This document shows, piece after piece, positions 21,346-33,449 of a stretch of DNA of 64,000 nucleotides. The notes beneath the pieces were generated by a model. The model was not told where the DNA came from and did no database searches. It saw only the letters and a program-made list of their open reading frames with translations. The number at the start of each line of letters is the position of its first letter. Position 1 is the stretch's first letter. Both the position numbers and the translations under genes were made by a program. The DNA is from Dryocosmus kuriphilus (lineage: Eukaryota > Arthropoda > Insecta > Hymenoptera > Cynipidae), in NCBI GenBank assembly GCA_038277395.1, contig CM076191.1, forward strand, positions 176,870,552-176,934,551. Direction: 5' to 3'.

Positions 21346-23540
21346 ATAATTATTATTTCACTTGGGGAAGCGGTCCTGAATGTGGCGCAAAACCTATAAC
21401 TTGGCGCAACCGTATTTTAAATAAATTAACGAAGTATAAAAGAAAGGTGAACATCAGATTGAATTTGTTTATGTATTAAGTGATAATTTGTGAAGAAATT
21501 GCAGCATTTAAAGTCATCGTTTAATATTTATCCTACAGCGTTTAGTCAAGTTATTTTTTTGATATTTTGTAGTTATCATTAGTAGACAGGCGAGACCGGT
21601 TCTATCCATAGATTCCGGTTACCGACATGTTACCGAAATCGACAGCTAAAGTGGTTCATGTCCACGCTAAGCTTCTGAAATGTTCTCGATGACGTCATTA
21701 ATTATAATGCGCAATTGCAAGAAACAAATTTGGCGTTAACACCCCACCCCCCAAACAAACCATTTATCAATAAGAGCAAAGACCGTCCGACGTATGCCCT
21801 ACGTTTTTTTCGACAAAATTCTTTGAAAAAATATGTCGTCAGCTTTCTGTCGGCAAATTTCAAAGGGAGAATCGCTAAGGAATTTGTTATTATAAATATC
21901 AAAGAAATGAGGTCAGATGAGTGACGCACAAGAGTGGAATGTTTAAACAATCCATTTGTTGACGAACTTGGAGACCGCACAACGTATGTCTTACGTTTTT
22001 TCATAGATATCATCATAAAGTTTTAATTTTTAAAAGACAGTTCTTAGAATTTGTTGATATGATATATTTTTCATTGGAATTGTTTGTCACTTGTTTTTCA
22101 ATATTGAGCAACATTTTGCAAAGAAGGGCATTCAGCGCATCTCTTGAGGGACTTTTTTTCTTAGATTTCGTCGAAATAACGTTTTTTTGACCAAGGATGA
22201 TATGTGGAAAATAGCCTATGGTGACAATAGCAACTTTAGTTAAAAACAAGTGGGGGTCTATATAAAGAGCTTGATGTTTTAAAATTATTTTCATGAGGTA
22301 TACCATGCAATTTTCTAGAACTGCTGATCAACTAAGATCGCGCTCTGAGTTCGATGTAGAAATATTTATTTATTAGGCATAATGTTACTAAGAGGTATAC
22401 ACTGCGCGAGACTCTTTTAAATTACCGAATCCTAAATGAAACGCGTCAGCGCAGCGGCTCAAATTCCTTGGCCATACTCCCTTTGATATTACTGCTAAAT
22501 GAATTGTTTAAACATTTTATAACTAAATCATAAGAATGCGATACTTTCTTTGAATCTTTAAATACAAAGTGCGTTCTGTCCCGAAAAGAGTTAGAGCGTG
22601 TGCGTGTGAGTTAAGTATGTGGATATGTATCCGTGTGAGATAGAAAAGTAATTTTTATTATGACGCACGTCACAGTTCCTCACCATGACAATAAATAATA
22701 TGAGAGAGGTCTTTAATATCATGCGTAAACAATAAATCCCCAATTTTATAGAAATTTTGCAATGTTAATGATGTGATTCTTGGAAAAACGGTTTATGACC
22801 ATGCTAAATAAAAAAATAATTAGAACGGTAATTATACAGCTTGGAATATGCAAAAATAATTTAGAGTGTGAGGTGATATTACTGACCAAAAATTTCAATT
22901 CATATCTCCTCTCACAACTTTTATGATTTTGCAATTTATTTCAATACACAGGGTATTTTTTAATAATCAAAAGTTGAAGTTTTGTGAAAAGAAATTTTCG
23001 GTTACCACTATTTTAATGTTAAAAATTCTGTATAATAATTTACTTATATATTTTTTAAAGTGCAAGTTTTAACTTAAGGCCACTAACGAAAGTTTACATA
23101 GCCCTAAATTTTTGCAATTACAATCAAAATTTATCTTTGGAAATTTGTTTTTTTTTTTTTGTATTTCTATAAATTTAGGACCATACAATTTACTTAACGC
23201 TTTTTATTTACACAAAAGAAAAGTCTAGTTTGTACTAATGTTAGAGTTTTCATTACACATTATTATTATTATTATTATTATTATTATAAATATTATTATT
23301 ATATGGTTAGACAGGGCATCTACTAGACATAGCACTGCGGTTCATTACACGTTAATTTAAGCCCGATTTTGGACTTACGCCCATTTTTCCTCTTAAAATG
23401 AGGCCGTAAGCCTATTTTTTGGCTAAAAACAATTTTCAACATGATATTTCAATTCGTGAGAATTATCGGGAAACATATCGGGAAGGTTTGTCAAAAAAAA
23501 ATTTAATTTGCAATTGGGTTACATGTTACATGTCCGTAAG
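21346..23540. other. Spacer with a diverged tandem duplication and ATT microsatellite
   Basis: Segments at about 21760-21815 and 21950-22005 are related (ACGTATG.C.TACGTTTTTT core), so a minus-strand 104-codon frame shows an internal repeat (KKRKTYVVRS against KKRRAYVGRS). I do not call it a gene. An (ATT)n microsatellite lies near 23262-23301. The rest is AT-rich and featureless. Confidence 0.5.
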
Positions 23541-24078
23541 TAAAAAGCCTACCCGCTTTGCGGTCATATCTCGCTCATAGTTTTGCTAAAAAGTGGATTT
23601 TTAAATATTTAATAACATTTTTCACGAATAGCTTAAAAACTATGCGTCTAATAAAAAATTTTATACAGCAGATTTGTAGACCGTTTTGAGATGAACAACT
23701 TTGCTCCTTAACTTTTTTTCGTATCTCTCTTATAGTTTGGGCGGAAAATGGAACGTTTCGTTTTTTTAAATGCATTATCGATGAATAAAACAAGAACCGT
23801 TGCTCAAAAAACGCTGGTTAACAGACTCGTTCCTTATTTTTAGGCCCTAAAGAAGTGTACGAAAGCGCAATCCAATGCGAATTAGTCTTTTGAAAGTTAT
23901 CCGATATACAGACGATGACGACAACGACAACAACAACGAAAAAAGACAGACAGACAACAACGTAAAACCTTTTTTTTTTGCGATTCAGGAGGTCTCAAAA
24001 CGTGGAGATTTCATGAAATCCGCGAAAGTCAATTTCCACATAAAACTAATACCTTTTAATTGAAGTGAAATATAAAAA
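23541..24078 (-). repeat. GCG-palindrome repeat family, old diverged copy L
   Basis: Diverged and shortened. Recognisable blocks are CACGAATAGCTTAAAAACTA, ATGAACAACTTTGCTCC, AATCCAATGCGAATTAG, a CGACAACGACAACAAC microsatellite, ACAGACAGACA and CGTGGAGATTTCATGAAATC. The GCG-rich end is reduced to GCCTACCCGCTTTGCGG. Confidence 0.75.
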
Positions 24079-24449
24079 TCTATAAATACTCGAAATTTCC
24101 GGTCGTCTGAAAAACATTATACATCGATTTAATGCAGAAGATACACCCAAATTAGCCAAGTGTTGATGTATAATTTGTCAAATATTTATACATTTATTTT
24201 ACTAATATTTATCGTCAAGAAATTAAACCTGAGCAGAAAAAAGTTTCACGACACTTGTCAATTTAGAAAAAAATTTTTTTGTTCGGTATAACATAACCTG
24301 AAAGAATTTGCAACAATTGTGAACGTTATGAAATATTAAATTTTATTTGACATTGGATTGGATCCGTTTATAAATTAATTTAACTCCTAAAATATGATTA
24401 TTGATATACATGTAAATCTCTCATGAATATAGATTCACAAAATAAAATT

Positions 24450-25875
24450 CTACTCCCTAGCCTCGAAATTTAACCATAAACCAGAATCCTCTCTCAAGTC
24501 GTAAACTAATACATATGGTCTTCCTTAAATTTGATATCCACAGTTTTACAGCAAGGCTTTAAATTACACCTTACTAACAGAAGAAATAACGTAATTTTCA
24601 CTTCCAGCAAAGAAAATCTGTATGCAATATACATTCTTGTTCCAATACTAAATGGTAAAAAAGAATTCATCTTGACTTTACCTCCCAAAAATCTCCCAGG
24701 ATCGAATTTTTCCGTATTCTCGTGATATTTAAGATCGTAATGCAAAGCAAGAACAGGAATCAAAATTGCCATTCCAGGTTCGGCAATTACAGAATTTTTT
24801 CCTGGTAAAGGTGGAGCAAATTCAAATTTGCTTTTGGATATTCTGTCCAGCGTACCATCGGATGGATATAATCTCATGCCTTCATTGATCACAGCATCTA
24901 GTATTGCATATTGTTAATTGCATTGTGTGTTGGTTGTCCTTTGTCTTCTTCTAAAACTGCATCTATCACTTTCTGCAATTTTGCCTGTACTTCTGGATTC
25001 AGAGCAATCTCAAGAGCAATGAAGTAAACTTGCGTAGCAATATTATTCAGTTCTCTAGAAAAGAAAGAAAATGCATTGGATATGATATCCTCAGGCGAGA
25101 GCGGTCGATTTTTACCACTATCGTACGATAGTGCGATAGCGAAGCACGTGCTTCGCTTCCATCATCATCTGAAGAAAATCTTGGTAAAAAATTTCCTTTT
25201 CTCTTCGGTTCACTCATAAAAATTTGATTACCAGCTTCAAATTATGGACATTTTTGAGTACGGAAATACTTCCATTATCTATAGCTTCTTTACCATCAAG
25301 ACAGAATTCATTCTTTGGACCCTTCATTGAATTGACTTCAATACAAAAACAGGGCTTGCTATAACGCCAGCACTCAATTTTGTAAAAACATCCTTCAGGT
25401 TTAGACCGCAATTTTTTACCTTGGATCTTTCATGCAATGTATCAGCAAAATTGACTGCACAGGCCATTACCAGATTGAAGATCGACTTTCAATTTGCTGG
25501 AAGTGAAAGATGGACTTAAAGTGTATCTCAATTCTCTCTAATCGACACCATTTAAATGAAAAAGGTTTTTTATCAAAAAAAGAGAATTTTTCTTCGTCAG
25601 AGTTTGGACGATCAGGAAACATATCAAAATTTGTTACTGTGATAGATTTGATGATCTCTGGATCACGAATTATGATAATTGGTGTCTGAAACTTGTACAT
25701 ACTAATGTATTTAGCTTCAGAATGATTGTCGTATAGTTTTATAACATATATATATATATATATCGGTATCGAAGGATCATATGGAATATCCAAATGTTCA
25801 AAAAAGTGGTCCTTATTCTTGCTGAAAGGGCAGTGCACTGGCGACAATAATTAGAATAACTATTAACAAATCCAT
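24450..25875 (-). pseudogene. Cytochrome P450 pseudogene, CYP9-like
   Basis: Reading the minus strand from 25875, a hydrophobic signal anchor (MDLLIVILIIVASAL) is followed after a frameshift by typical P450 blocks. These are MYKFQTPIIIIRDPEIIKSI, NFDMFPDRPN and LFGK-like FFDKKPFSF; then VMACAVNFADTLHERSK, IEVNSMKGPKNEF, PEDIISNAFSFF (helix I region), ALEIALNPEVQAKLQKVID, the K-helix ExxR as INEGMRLYP, PGRF, and the heme loop. In that loop FLPFSIGTRMYIAYRF has tyrosine where the heme-ligating cysteine must be. The tail YDLREDSGLWL ends at a stop at 24450-24452. Several frameshifts and stops, plus the cysteine loss, make it non-functional. No introns are apparent, so a processed copy is possible. 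The family call to CYP9 is from overall motif resemblance. Confidence 0.88.
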
Positions 25876-26286
25876 AATTATTAATCAGTTTGAACAGTAA
25901 GTTTTTAATATTTATTCAAGCCTTAATTACTTGCTTACTAGCTTTATGTAAACTTATGGCAAAGTGAAAATATTACACAACTATCTGGTGAAGATAGAGA
26001 GTTCGAAATACGTTTTCTATCATTAACAATGTAGGCAAACTCTATTATTTTGCTCGATATTGAATAAACTACCATTCTCTTAGTTCCAACAAGAATAATT
26101 TTGTAGATTAAATCCCCATTCTAACGAATTTGTTACTTCTCTCGTATCATTTTCCCTATAAAAATAATTCCCCCTAGGTAAAACAACAAAAAATTTTCGA
26201 ATTCGCTTGAGATGGTCCTTCCGCATATCATACGTGATCAATAAATCAGTTCAGAATTCGACCAAATAGCCATCCAGCCCCTAAAA
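25876..26286. other. AT-rich spacer upstream of the P450 pseudogene
   Basis: No promoter, gene or repeat boundary recognised. Confidence 0.4.
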
Positions 26287-26329
26287 CTAAAAGTTGAAAG
26301 CATCGGTGAAGAACATTGTAGATCTTGGA

Positions 26330-26830
26330 AATGTTGGAAAAGGAAGATCCGGAAGAGAATTCACGTCCGCCGACACGTCGTTGGTCGGGCCATGCGGAAT
26401 GGGGGGGGGGGGGGGGGGGGGGTAGTTGGGGGTTGTAGGAAAGGGAGGCGACTGCCTCATCCTACTTGCGCCCTCGCTGGGCGCTATAGTAACAACACGG
26501 GGAAACATAGGGAAATCAATATGGCTTCCGTTGCCCTCTTCTACTCTCTCACTTGCCCCTCTGTACAGAGACTACTTCTGTCTCGATTCCTCTCCCTCTT
26601 CCTCTGGCTTCTCATCTGGTCCTTTTCCCTCTGATGCTGAGGGCCTTATACTGTCTCATTCCCGGCCTCGCTCGGACGGCTGAACCCATTATGAGGGGGT
26701 GTTACTCCGGGCCAATCCCCAACCCAACCACCGAAGCAGAGAGGAAAGTGCAAGAAGGGCGCATGTGCGTTGCTAGGGCTGCTCTTGGCGAGGACGCGCA
26801 AATCTACCCTGTACATATACGCGCCGTATG
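26330..26830. other. GC-rich island with poly-G tract
   Basis: A sharply GC-richer block with a 22-base G run at 26401-26422. Overlapping frames of 73-92 codons on both strands include a hydrophobic peptide (FLSLFLWLLIWSFSL), but there is no recognised domain. Candidate promoter or first exon, or a GC-rich repeat; undecided. Confidence 0.4.
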
Positions 26831-28254
26831 ATGAAAAAAAATACTAAAAAAGAAAAAAGTGAAGGAGTACAGACGCGATTAGGAGAAAACCTTGAACTGC
26901 TTAACAACTTTGCTTAATTTCTTTTCTTTTTATTTAAATAAAGATAGCGGTTTCCAACCGTATTTATAGAATAAAGATGGTTGAAATTTTGTTTTAATAC
27001 TTTTATAGTTTTACAATAAAGGTCGAAAGTTTTATGTGTGGTAAAAGACTAACAATATTCTATAGACTTAATATTGAAGATGCTCAATTAAATTAGGTAA
27101 ATTCAATACAAGAATTCGAAAAATTATTTAATAATGGATAGAAAAATTGTATATAATTAAAGTATACTTGTGTTTAAAATATAATGAATTCTAAAATATG
27201 AATGGTATATTCAAGCAATGTAATCTAATCAATCAAGTTTTGATGAAACGAAAACACAGCTGACTTGATATTTTTAACTCCACAATCAGCTGAACCTTCT
27301 ATATCTGCTTTAAAAATTCGACTTAAACTTTTCATAATTTTAATAAACGCATTTCAATTTTGAACAAGATGCACGCTGCACTATACAAATACAAAATTTC
27401 TTGAGACAAAAACAAGAAACACAATTTCCAAAATACACCAAATGCGATCTAATAAAAATGAGTCCTGAAAATAATGAAAAGATCAAATCATATACAGATA
27501 CTTGAAAACTTTGTCGCCGAAGAAACATATATGATACTATGCAAAGAAATTAAATTAAATTTCATTGAAAATGAGACCCTGAAAATATTAAGGTATTTGT
27601 TCAATATCATAAGTTGCTTAAGTCTTTAATAACAAAATTTGGAGACCAGTTGTAGTTGGAGTATATAATTAAGATTTTTATTCTAAAAATTAAAATATTT
27701 TGTTACCCACTCCTTCGTTAGAGAAATAATAATTAACTTATCACAGGAATTATTAAAATTATCTTCAAGGTAAGCTTTAAAGCTAAATTGTGAGCATATT
27801 AATCAAAAAATAATAATACAACAAATGAATCCTGAATAAGAAATTCCTTTGCGGTGTAGAAAAAGCCAAAAAAGTATATACCCTTTATTCAAAAAATGCT
27901 GTCAATAGTTTGAAAGTTTCCAAACAATAGTGTTAATCATATTACTATTGGTATACCCCATAAATTTTAGAATCTATATCATCTTTAGAAACGTGATAAA
28001 TTATGGTTATTATTTTTTTCAAAAGAAAAAAGCAATATAAAATTGCAAAACAACCTCAGGCATATGAGGCACTTCGAAATTTTGCCCTCTTTTCACTAAC
28101 GAGAGAATAGAGAAGTTCCAGTATATTCGCAGTCGGTAAAGAAGTATAAGTGCTAGCTGGTGCTAGCTCTCATCAGATAATGAACATCAGAGGATGGTAA
28201 CCCCTGCTCGTGCTCAGCAATATCATAAAAATCAGAAGCTGCCGTACAACGGGA
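26831..28254. other. AT-rich spacer
   Basis: Only short frames. No gene or RNA gene recognised. Confidence 0.5.
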
Positions 28255-28470
28255 ATTATCTGAAATAGTCTCAAATTGTTAATAAGGCATGAAAGAAATT
28301 TGCAAAGTTTAAAAAAAATTAACAAAATGTGTTCTGTTTTTCTGAAAATAAAAAATTTGGGTTTTTATTGAAAAATATGCGAGATACAGAAAGAAATCTA
28401 AAGTAAAAGTTGCTGTCCTAGAATAATCCTACAAACAGTTCCTTTTCCATTTTTCCATACTTTAACCGTT
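28255..28470 (+). repeat. Left arm of a widely spaced inverted repeat
   Basis: Pairs with the reverse complement of about 30310-30550. Shared blocks are CTGAAATAG.CTC.AATTG, AATTAACAAAATG, CTGTTTTTCTGAAAATAAAA, AAATATGCGAGATA and CCTACAAACAGTTCCT. Similarity is about 75 percent. The sequence also loosely resembles the ~156-bp subrepeat of the GCG-palindrome family. Confidence 0.7.
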
Positions 28471-29705
28471 TCTGAGAATTCCCCAAAAACTGTGCATTGT
28501 TTTCGCAACACAGTTGTATTTCTTTCTCACTGCTAAAGAACATGAAGGAAGTCATTTGTTAATAAACCGCAGGTGGAGAAAACATTAGTGAAATTGCTTC
28601 TCTTTATTTTTTAAAATTTTTGTTTAAAAACATTTTTTTTTGGACATTTTTCCAATTAACACCTAAACTCTGCGTAGAGTGTTACTTCCATGTGAATTAG
28701 ACATTTTGTTTCAGTTGTTTGGATTTGGGAATTATTAATTTCTGTAATATTATAAACTGTCGGGAATTTTATTTTTTGGGATTTTTCAGTCGTCCCACAA
28801 ATCTGTTGGAAATAAAAGTAAAAAATAAAATAAAATTTGAGAAATTTAAAAAAATAACTTAAAACAAAAGTAGATGTTGGTGCATACATACCTGATTACT
28901 ATTTCGAGAATGTTTTTTTATACGTGGTATAATTGCACTGTTGCTGTCTAATCGCATAGGACTGTAATTTATCTAATAGAAAGCACAAAACAATTACAAA
29001 AAACAATATAATATAATATTTTAAAATAATATAATATAAAAATCCTTGAAATAAGGGTTGGATTTACGGATGGGTCATACTCAAGTATTTTTTTCAAATT
29101 TGGATTTTACATCATACACTTTATAATCTACTTTCTATTCTAATGCAAATTTCTTTAAATTTTCGTTCATAATACAATGAAATAAAATTTTTAATATTTA
29201 AAAACTGGGAATTAAGGCTCAATTTCTGGATTTTGAAGAAAATAAATGTTACTAAAATTCCTATCTGGATGAATTCATATGGAAAAGATACCCCACACAT
29301 AATTTAAGCGTTAATTGAAAAAGTAATTTTTAAACATTTCCAAAAAAACATATACAAAATGGTGAGAGAAAAAAATAAAGAAAAACGAAACCATTAATTT
29401 TTTCTTCACCTGAGGTTCATAAGCAAGCGACTTCTTAAACTTTCACTAGCAGTTAGAAAGGAATACAACTACTATGTTGTGAAAAAATGTACATTTTTAA
29501 AGTTGATCTACCAGAATGTATCAGTAAATATCTATTGAAACTTACCATCAGGTTTATAATTTCAGACAATGACCAACCAGAATTTGTTTCCTCTAACTCT
29601 TCGATTTTCACTAAAACTTGTTCCAGAATCTTTTCCTTATACACTGAAAAGATGATATTCTAATTTTAAGAATTTCCCACTTAGTTTAAGAATATTCGCA
29701 ACATA
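28471..29705. other. AT-rich spacer between inverted arms
   Basis: No gene recognised; short AT-rich frames only. Confidence 0.45.
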
Positions 29706-29777
29706 AATAGGCGCCAAGAATATATCTTAATGTAAGAGGGAGCCCCACTTACATTAAGAATATATTCTTGGCCTATT
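29706..29777. other. 72-bp near-perfect hairpin
   Basis: Left arm 29706-29736 (AATAGGCGCCAAGAATATAT then CTTAATGTAAG) pairs with right arm 29748-29777 (CTTACATTAAGAATATATTC then TTGGCCTATT). The loop is 11 nt. Size and pairing fit a miRNA precursor or a tiny palindromic MITE. Confidence 0.6.
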
Positions 29778-30309
29778 ATTAAGACAGACCGTCTATTTTG
29801 ATCAAAAATAATTAATTATTAAATAATATAATTACTTTTTATTAAATAAGATTCTAATATATAGGTTTTGCCGTTAATTAAAAATATTTTTAAAAAGTTT
29901 TATGCATAAAAAAACTAAAAACTGAGTTTTGGTAAAACGCGAACATACGGCGGGTGTCGAACCTTTGATGCATTTGCCGGAAATGAAGTGTAATCCATTC
30001 CGGTATTATGAAGATCAAAATATTTATATTAAAAAAAAATTTATAATTTTTATTTATCACTTTAAATAAATAACTACATTGGATTTAGCAAATAATTTAT
30101 GTCAGAATTATTATTTTCTGAAATATAATGCCTACAGATTAGACAGGCTGTAAACTATATAGACAGAACATCCACATTTGTTGAAATCCGCTATATCTCT
30201 CAATACCGGCATGGTGGGAAATATACTTTATCTATCTCACACGGATACACATACAGTCATATTCACCTCACACAGAGACGCACTAAACTAATCAATCAAG
30301 AAACCCTAC
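29778..30309. other. AT-rich spacer
   Basis: Nothing recognised. Confidence 0.4.
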
Positions 30310-30550
30310 TCGAGTTCAAATTTTCAAAATATCGAAAAAATGGAGGAACTGTTTGTAGGCATATTCAAAGAAAATAACTTTTGTTTTATATTTTTTTCCT
30401 TTATCTCGCATATTTTTGCAAAAAACACACATTTTTTATTTTCAGAAAAACAGCCGCCATTTTGTTAATTTTTTCAAATTTCTTTATGGATTTGTAAAAT
30501 TTTGGTTTGCCTTTGCAATTGGAGTCTATTTCAGGTCTGTCACAGCTACT
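30310..30550 (-). repeat. Right arm of a widely spaced inverted repeat
   Basis: Partner of 28255-28470, in opposite orientation about 1.8 kb away. Confidence 0.7.
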
Positions 30551-30692
30551 ATACATGCATAAAAACAATTTTGATTTCTGATTTACTTTGTTATTAAATA
30601 GCGATTTAAGCTATATTTTATATAGGTTCAAAATAATAAGAACAAATTTTTGCAACCTAAATAATTTGTAAGTCAATCGATTCTAAAATGCA

Positions 30693-31512
30693 TGTCATCC
30701 CATTGCCTTCCTTAAAAAAACAAAGATTACGCATGTAGTTTTCAACATTCTTAAAGAATGTGAAATTGCATAAATTTAAAGTGATAAATTAAATAAAAAA
30801 TGCGAAATCAAACTAATTCAAATGTTGAAAATGTTAAAAGGAAGCACGTAAAAAATATAAAAGTTTCAAATTGTTTTATGAAAAATGTTTTATCACTTTT
30901 GTCAGAGAATACAATGACTTATAAAAATAAATTATTGGAAAAAAATAGCAAAAGGAATGGTCGATGTCACTTCTACAGTTTTTGGGGATTGTTTCCCAAA
31001 CGACACCCGTTGTCATCCCATTGCCTTCTTTAAAAAACAAAGATTACGCATGTAGTTTTCAACATTTTTAAAGAATGTGAAGTTGCATAAATTTAAAGTG
31101 ATACATTAAACAAAAAATATGAAATTAAATTAAATCAAATGTTGAAAATGTTAAAAGGAAGCACGTACAAAATATAAAAGTTTCAAATTGTTTTATGAAA
31201 AACGTTTTATCACTTTTGTCAGAGAATACAATAACTTATAAATAAATAAATTATTGGAAAAAAACAGCAAAAGGAATAGTCAACATTTTTAAAGAATGTG
31301 AAATTGCATAAATTTAAAATTTTGAAAATGTTAAAAGGAAGCACGTACAAAATATAAAAGTTTCAAATTTTTTTATGAAAAACGTTTTATCACTTTTGTC
31401 AGAGAATACAATGACTTATAAATAAATAAATTATTGGAAAAAAATAGCAAAAGGAATGGTCGATGTCACTTCTACAGTTTTTGGGGATTGATTCCCAAAC
31501 GACACCCGTTGC
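30693..31512 (+). repeat. Tandem repeat, ~318-bp unit, three copies (two shortened)
   Basis: TGTCATCCCATTGCCTTC starts copies at 30693 and 31011. A third, lacking the first part, starts near 31279. Shared landmarks are GATTACGCATGTAGTTTTC, AAAGGAAGCACGTA, TTATCACTTTTGTCAGAG and GGTCGATGTCACTTCTACAG (copies one and three only). The copies are very similar, so the event looks recent. Confidence 0.85.
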
Positions 31513-31935
31513 TTCAAGGATTCAAGGAGAAGAGCTGAGAACTTAGGAAATTGCGTTTGCTAATTCAAGTTCGGGATTTTGTTTCTGCCCTTTCGGACGT
31601 TCATGAATTTCTCTTTGCTTCAGAGGTTTCCTCCATTTGCAGTTTTTGGGTACTACGTACGCCGGTTTTGCCACACCCCCACCCGTTATGTGGACTTTTT
31701 GTCAGTGTTTCGAACACGTTTTCACATGTCTACTTCAACTCTCCATCCGACACTGTGAAGTGTCAGACGCGACCCAAATTGAACAGCGGCCCGGTCTTCC
31801 CCAAGAACTCCGAACTCCTCGTTCCTCCTCGTCGCAACGGGTGCCTCCCTCTAGCTACCAAAGGCAACCGTGTGAGAGATTCCTGAGTAGTGTCGGACCA
31901 TTCCCGTCTGCTTCTGTTAAAACGGTCTTTATATA
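31513..31935 (+). other. GC-richer region with an unassigned 111-codon frame
   Basis: A plus-strand frame (31551-31886) and an overlapping frame (31637-31936) cross a GC-richer block. The peptides, for example SALSDVHEFLFASEVSSICS, match no family I recognise. Possible decayed exon; not called as a gene. Confidence 0.25.
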
Positions 31936-31992
31936 GTTAGAATCAGCCATATTCTACAAGTTGTGAGAAAAGTCTATTTTCCTATGAGAATA

Positions 31993-32265
31993 TTAGCTAA
32001 ATGATTTGTAATATTTTGAATCCTTTGGCAAAAAGAATTGTCCTTGGGTATAAAGATTGCGAAAATTAAGGTTCCGAGTGAAAGAGATGGACGGTTTTGT
32101 TGTAATAACATTATTAAAAATACATGGCTTCAGATACGGCGAGATGAATTCAATCCCTGGTGACAAACTCTGAAACTTGGTAGAATCGATGAGCTGTCGG
32201 TGAAAGAGAAGAAGTTGAGAGGATAATATCCTCTGGCACTGTGGGTAACACGAGTGGCACCACAT
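31993..32265 (-). other. Open 90-codon frame inside an inverted duplication
   Basis: The frame contains HRQLIDSTKFQSLSPGIEFI and SPYLKPCIFNNVITTKPSIS. The second part recurs in the inverted copy at 33317-33449, where it stays open to a stop just after RNL. A second minus-strand frame, from an ATG near 32276, also reads MDVVPLVLPTVPEDIILSTS and runs into the duplicated part. Neither is recognised. Preservation of the open frame in both copies may reflect a recent duplication rather than coding. Confidence 0.3.
32070..32201 (-). repeat. Inverted duplication, copy 1 (~132 bp)
   Basis: Reverse complement of 33317-33449 with very few differences. Ends at GGTTCCGAGTGAAAGAGATG on one side and GAGCTGTCGGT on the other. 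Confidence 0.9.
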
Positions 32266-32276
32266 CCATATTTGTG

Positions 32277-33118
32277 ATTTAATTCTTGTTCTTCTTCTTA
32301 GGAAACGTATTTAAATATAATTCTCCGCATATTAGACAATAAAGTTTTGTTTATTGACTTCTCTGTGTATTGATCTCCTTATTTTGCAGCAATTTAAAGA
32401 CAGTAAATAGTTACATTTGTATGCTGTCGGTATAGTAGATAGCTAGGGGTATAGGATTTTCCCGAGGGTTTAAGATTTCGTTTCAACTTCAAAATTGAAA
32501 TTATGTACCATTAAACAGTATGATGTAGAAATGATAAATTTTTAATATACAGACTTCACACTCGCGCTACTATTATATTTCCAAAAATAAATGCCATTTA
32601 AGTATCAGTTAAAATATTCTTATCATTTCCATAAGAATAATAATGGCAATACCAATATAAATTCCAATTCTTATTGTTGCATTTCTTTGTAAGCTGTATT
32701 CAAAAGTGTTATCCCCCTGTACCAAAGATATTATAAAGGTAGATACGGGACCGATTTAGTTACCCGCCATAAGTATAGACGGCGCGTCCGGCGAAAAAAT
32801 GTAACGATGTGCGAAAGACCCGAAGTTCTATCACGTCCCAGGAGAGGCAGATTCCCTCAATTAAATTTAATCAACATATATGAAAAAAGGACATCGTGGG
32901 TTTAGAGAGCCAAATTCCAAAACTTCGACGAGATGACTCCTTTAGTAGTGGAGCAACGGACTCACCCCGTGGGAAAACAACGATCCTTTTTGTCATCGAT
33001 TAACTACAGGAATCCAAAAATTTTGATTTGTAATTAGAAATTTTAAAACATTTAAAATTTCCCGTGAAAAATTCTAGATTCGTTACAAAAAGTCAGTTCC
33101 CTCCTTTCTCTTCTTTTT
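32277..33118. other. Spacer, no gene recognised
   Basis: AT-rich with a slightly GC-richer part at 32740-32990. No recognisable gene. Confidence 0.4.
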
Positions 33119-33311
33119 CTTTGTTAAAATAAAACGACTTTTTCGGTTAAAAGCAAACAATTGCTTCGTAATAAATTTTAACCAAGCTGCACATAGTAGT
33201 TAATTTTCACAAGCAAACTGGTCACTTTTTTTACTGGGTTCATTTTTAACATTCTAAATAGCTGATTCTAACAAATTGAAGTTGATAAGTTTTAACCAAG
33301 TGCTTTTGAAG
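33119..33311 (+). repeat. Direct duplication, copy 1 (~192 bp)
   Basis: Nearly identical to 35160-35352 (about 97 percent by eye), starting TTTGTTAAAATAAAACGACT and ending AACCAAGTGCTTTTGAA. Copy 2 lies inside the CACTGAG element, so this one is probably a fragment of the same family. Confidence 0.9.
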
Positions 33312-33316
33312 CTTAT

Positions 33317-33449
33317 ACCGACAGCTCATCGATTCTACCAAGTTTCAGATTTTGTCACCAGGGATTGAATTCATCTCGCCGTATCTGAAGCCATGTATTT
33401 TTAATAATGTTATTACAACAAAACCGTCCATCTCTTTCACTCGGAACCT
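33317..33449 (+). repeat. Inverted duplication, copy 2 (~133 bp)
   Basis: Abuts the 192-bp duplication directly at 33311-33317, a chimeric junction. Partner of 32070-32201. Confidence 0.9.

Noticed and set aside
27340..27528. Cysteine-containing 62-codon frame as a possible zinc-finger-associated domain
   Set aside because: Cysteine spacing does not fit the domain and the flanks are non-coding.
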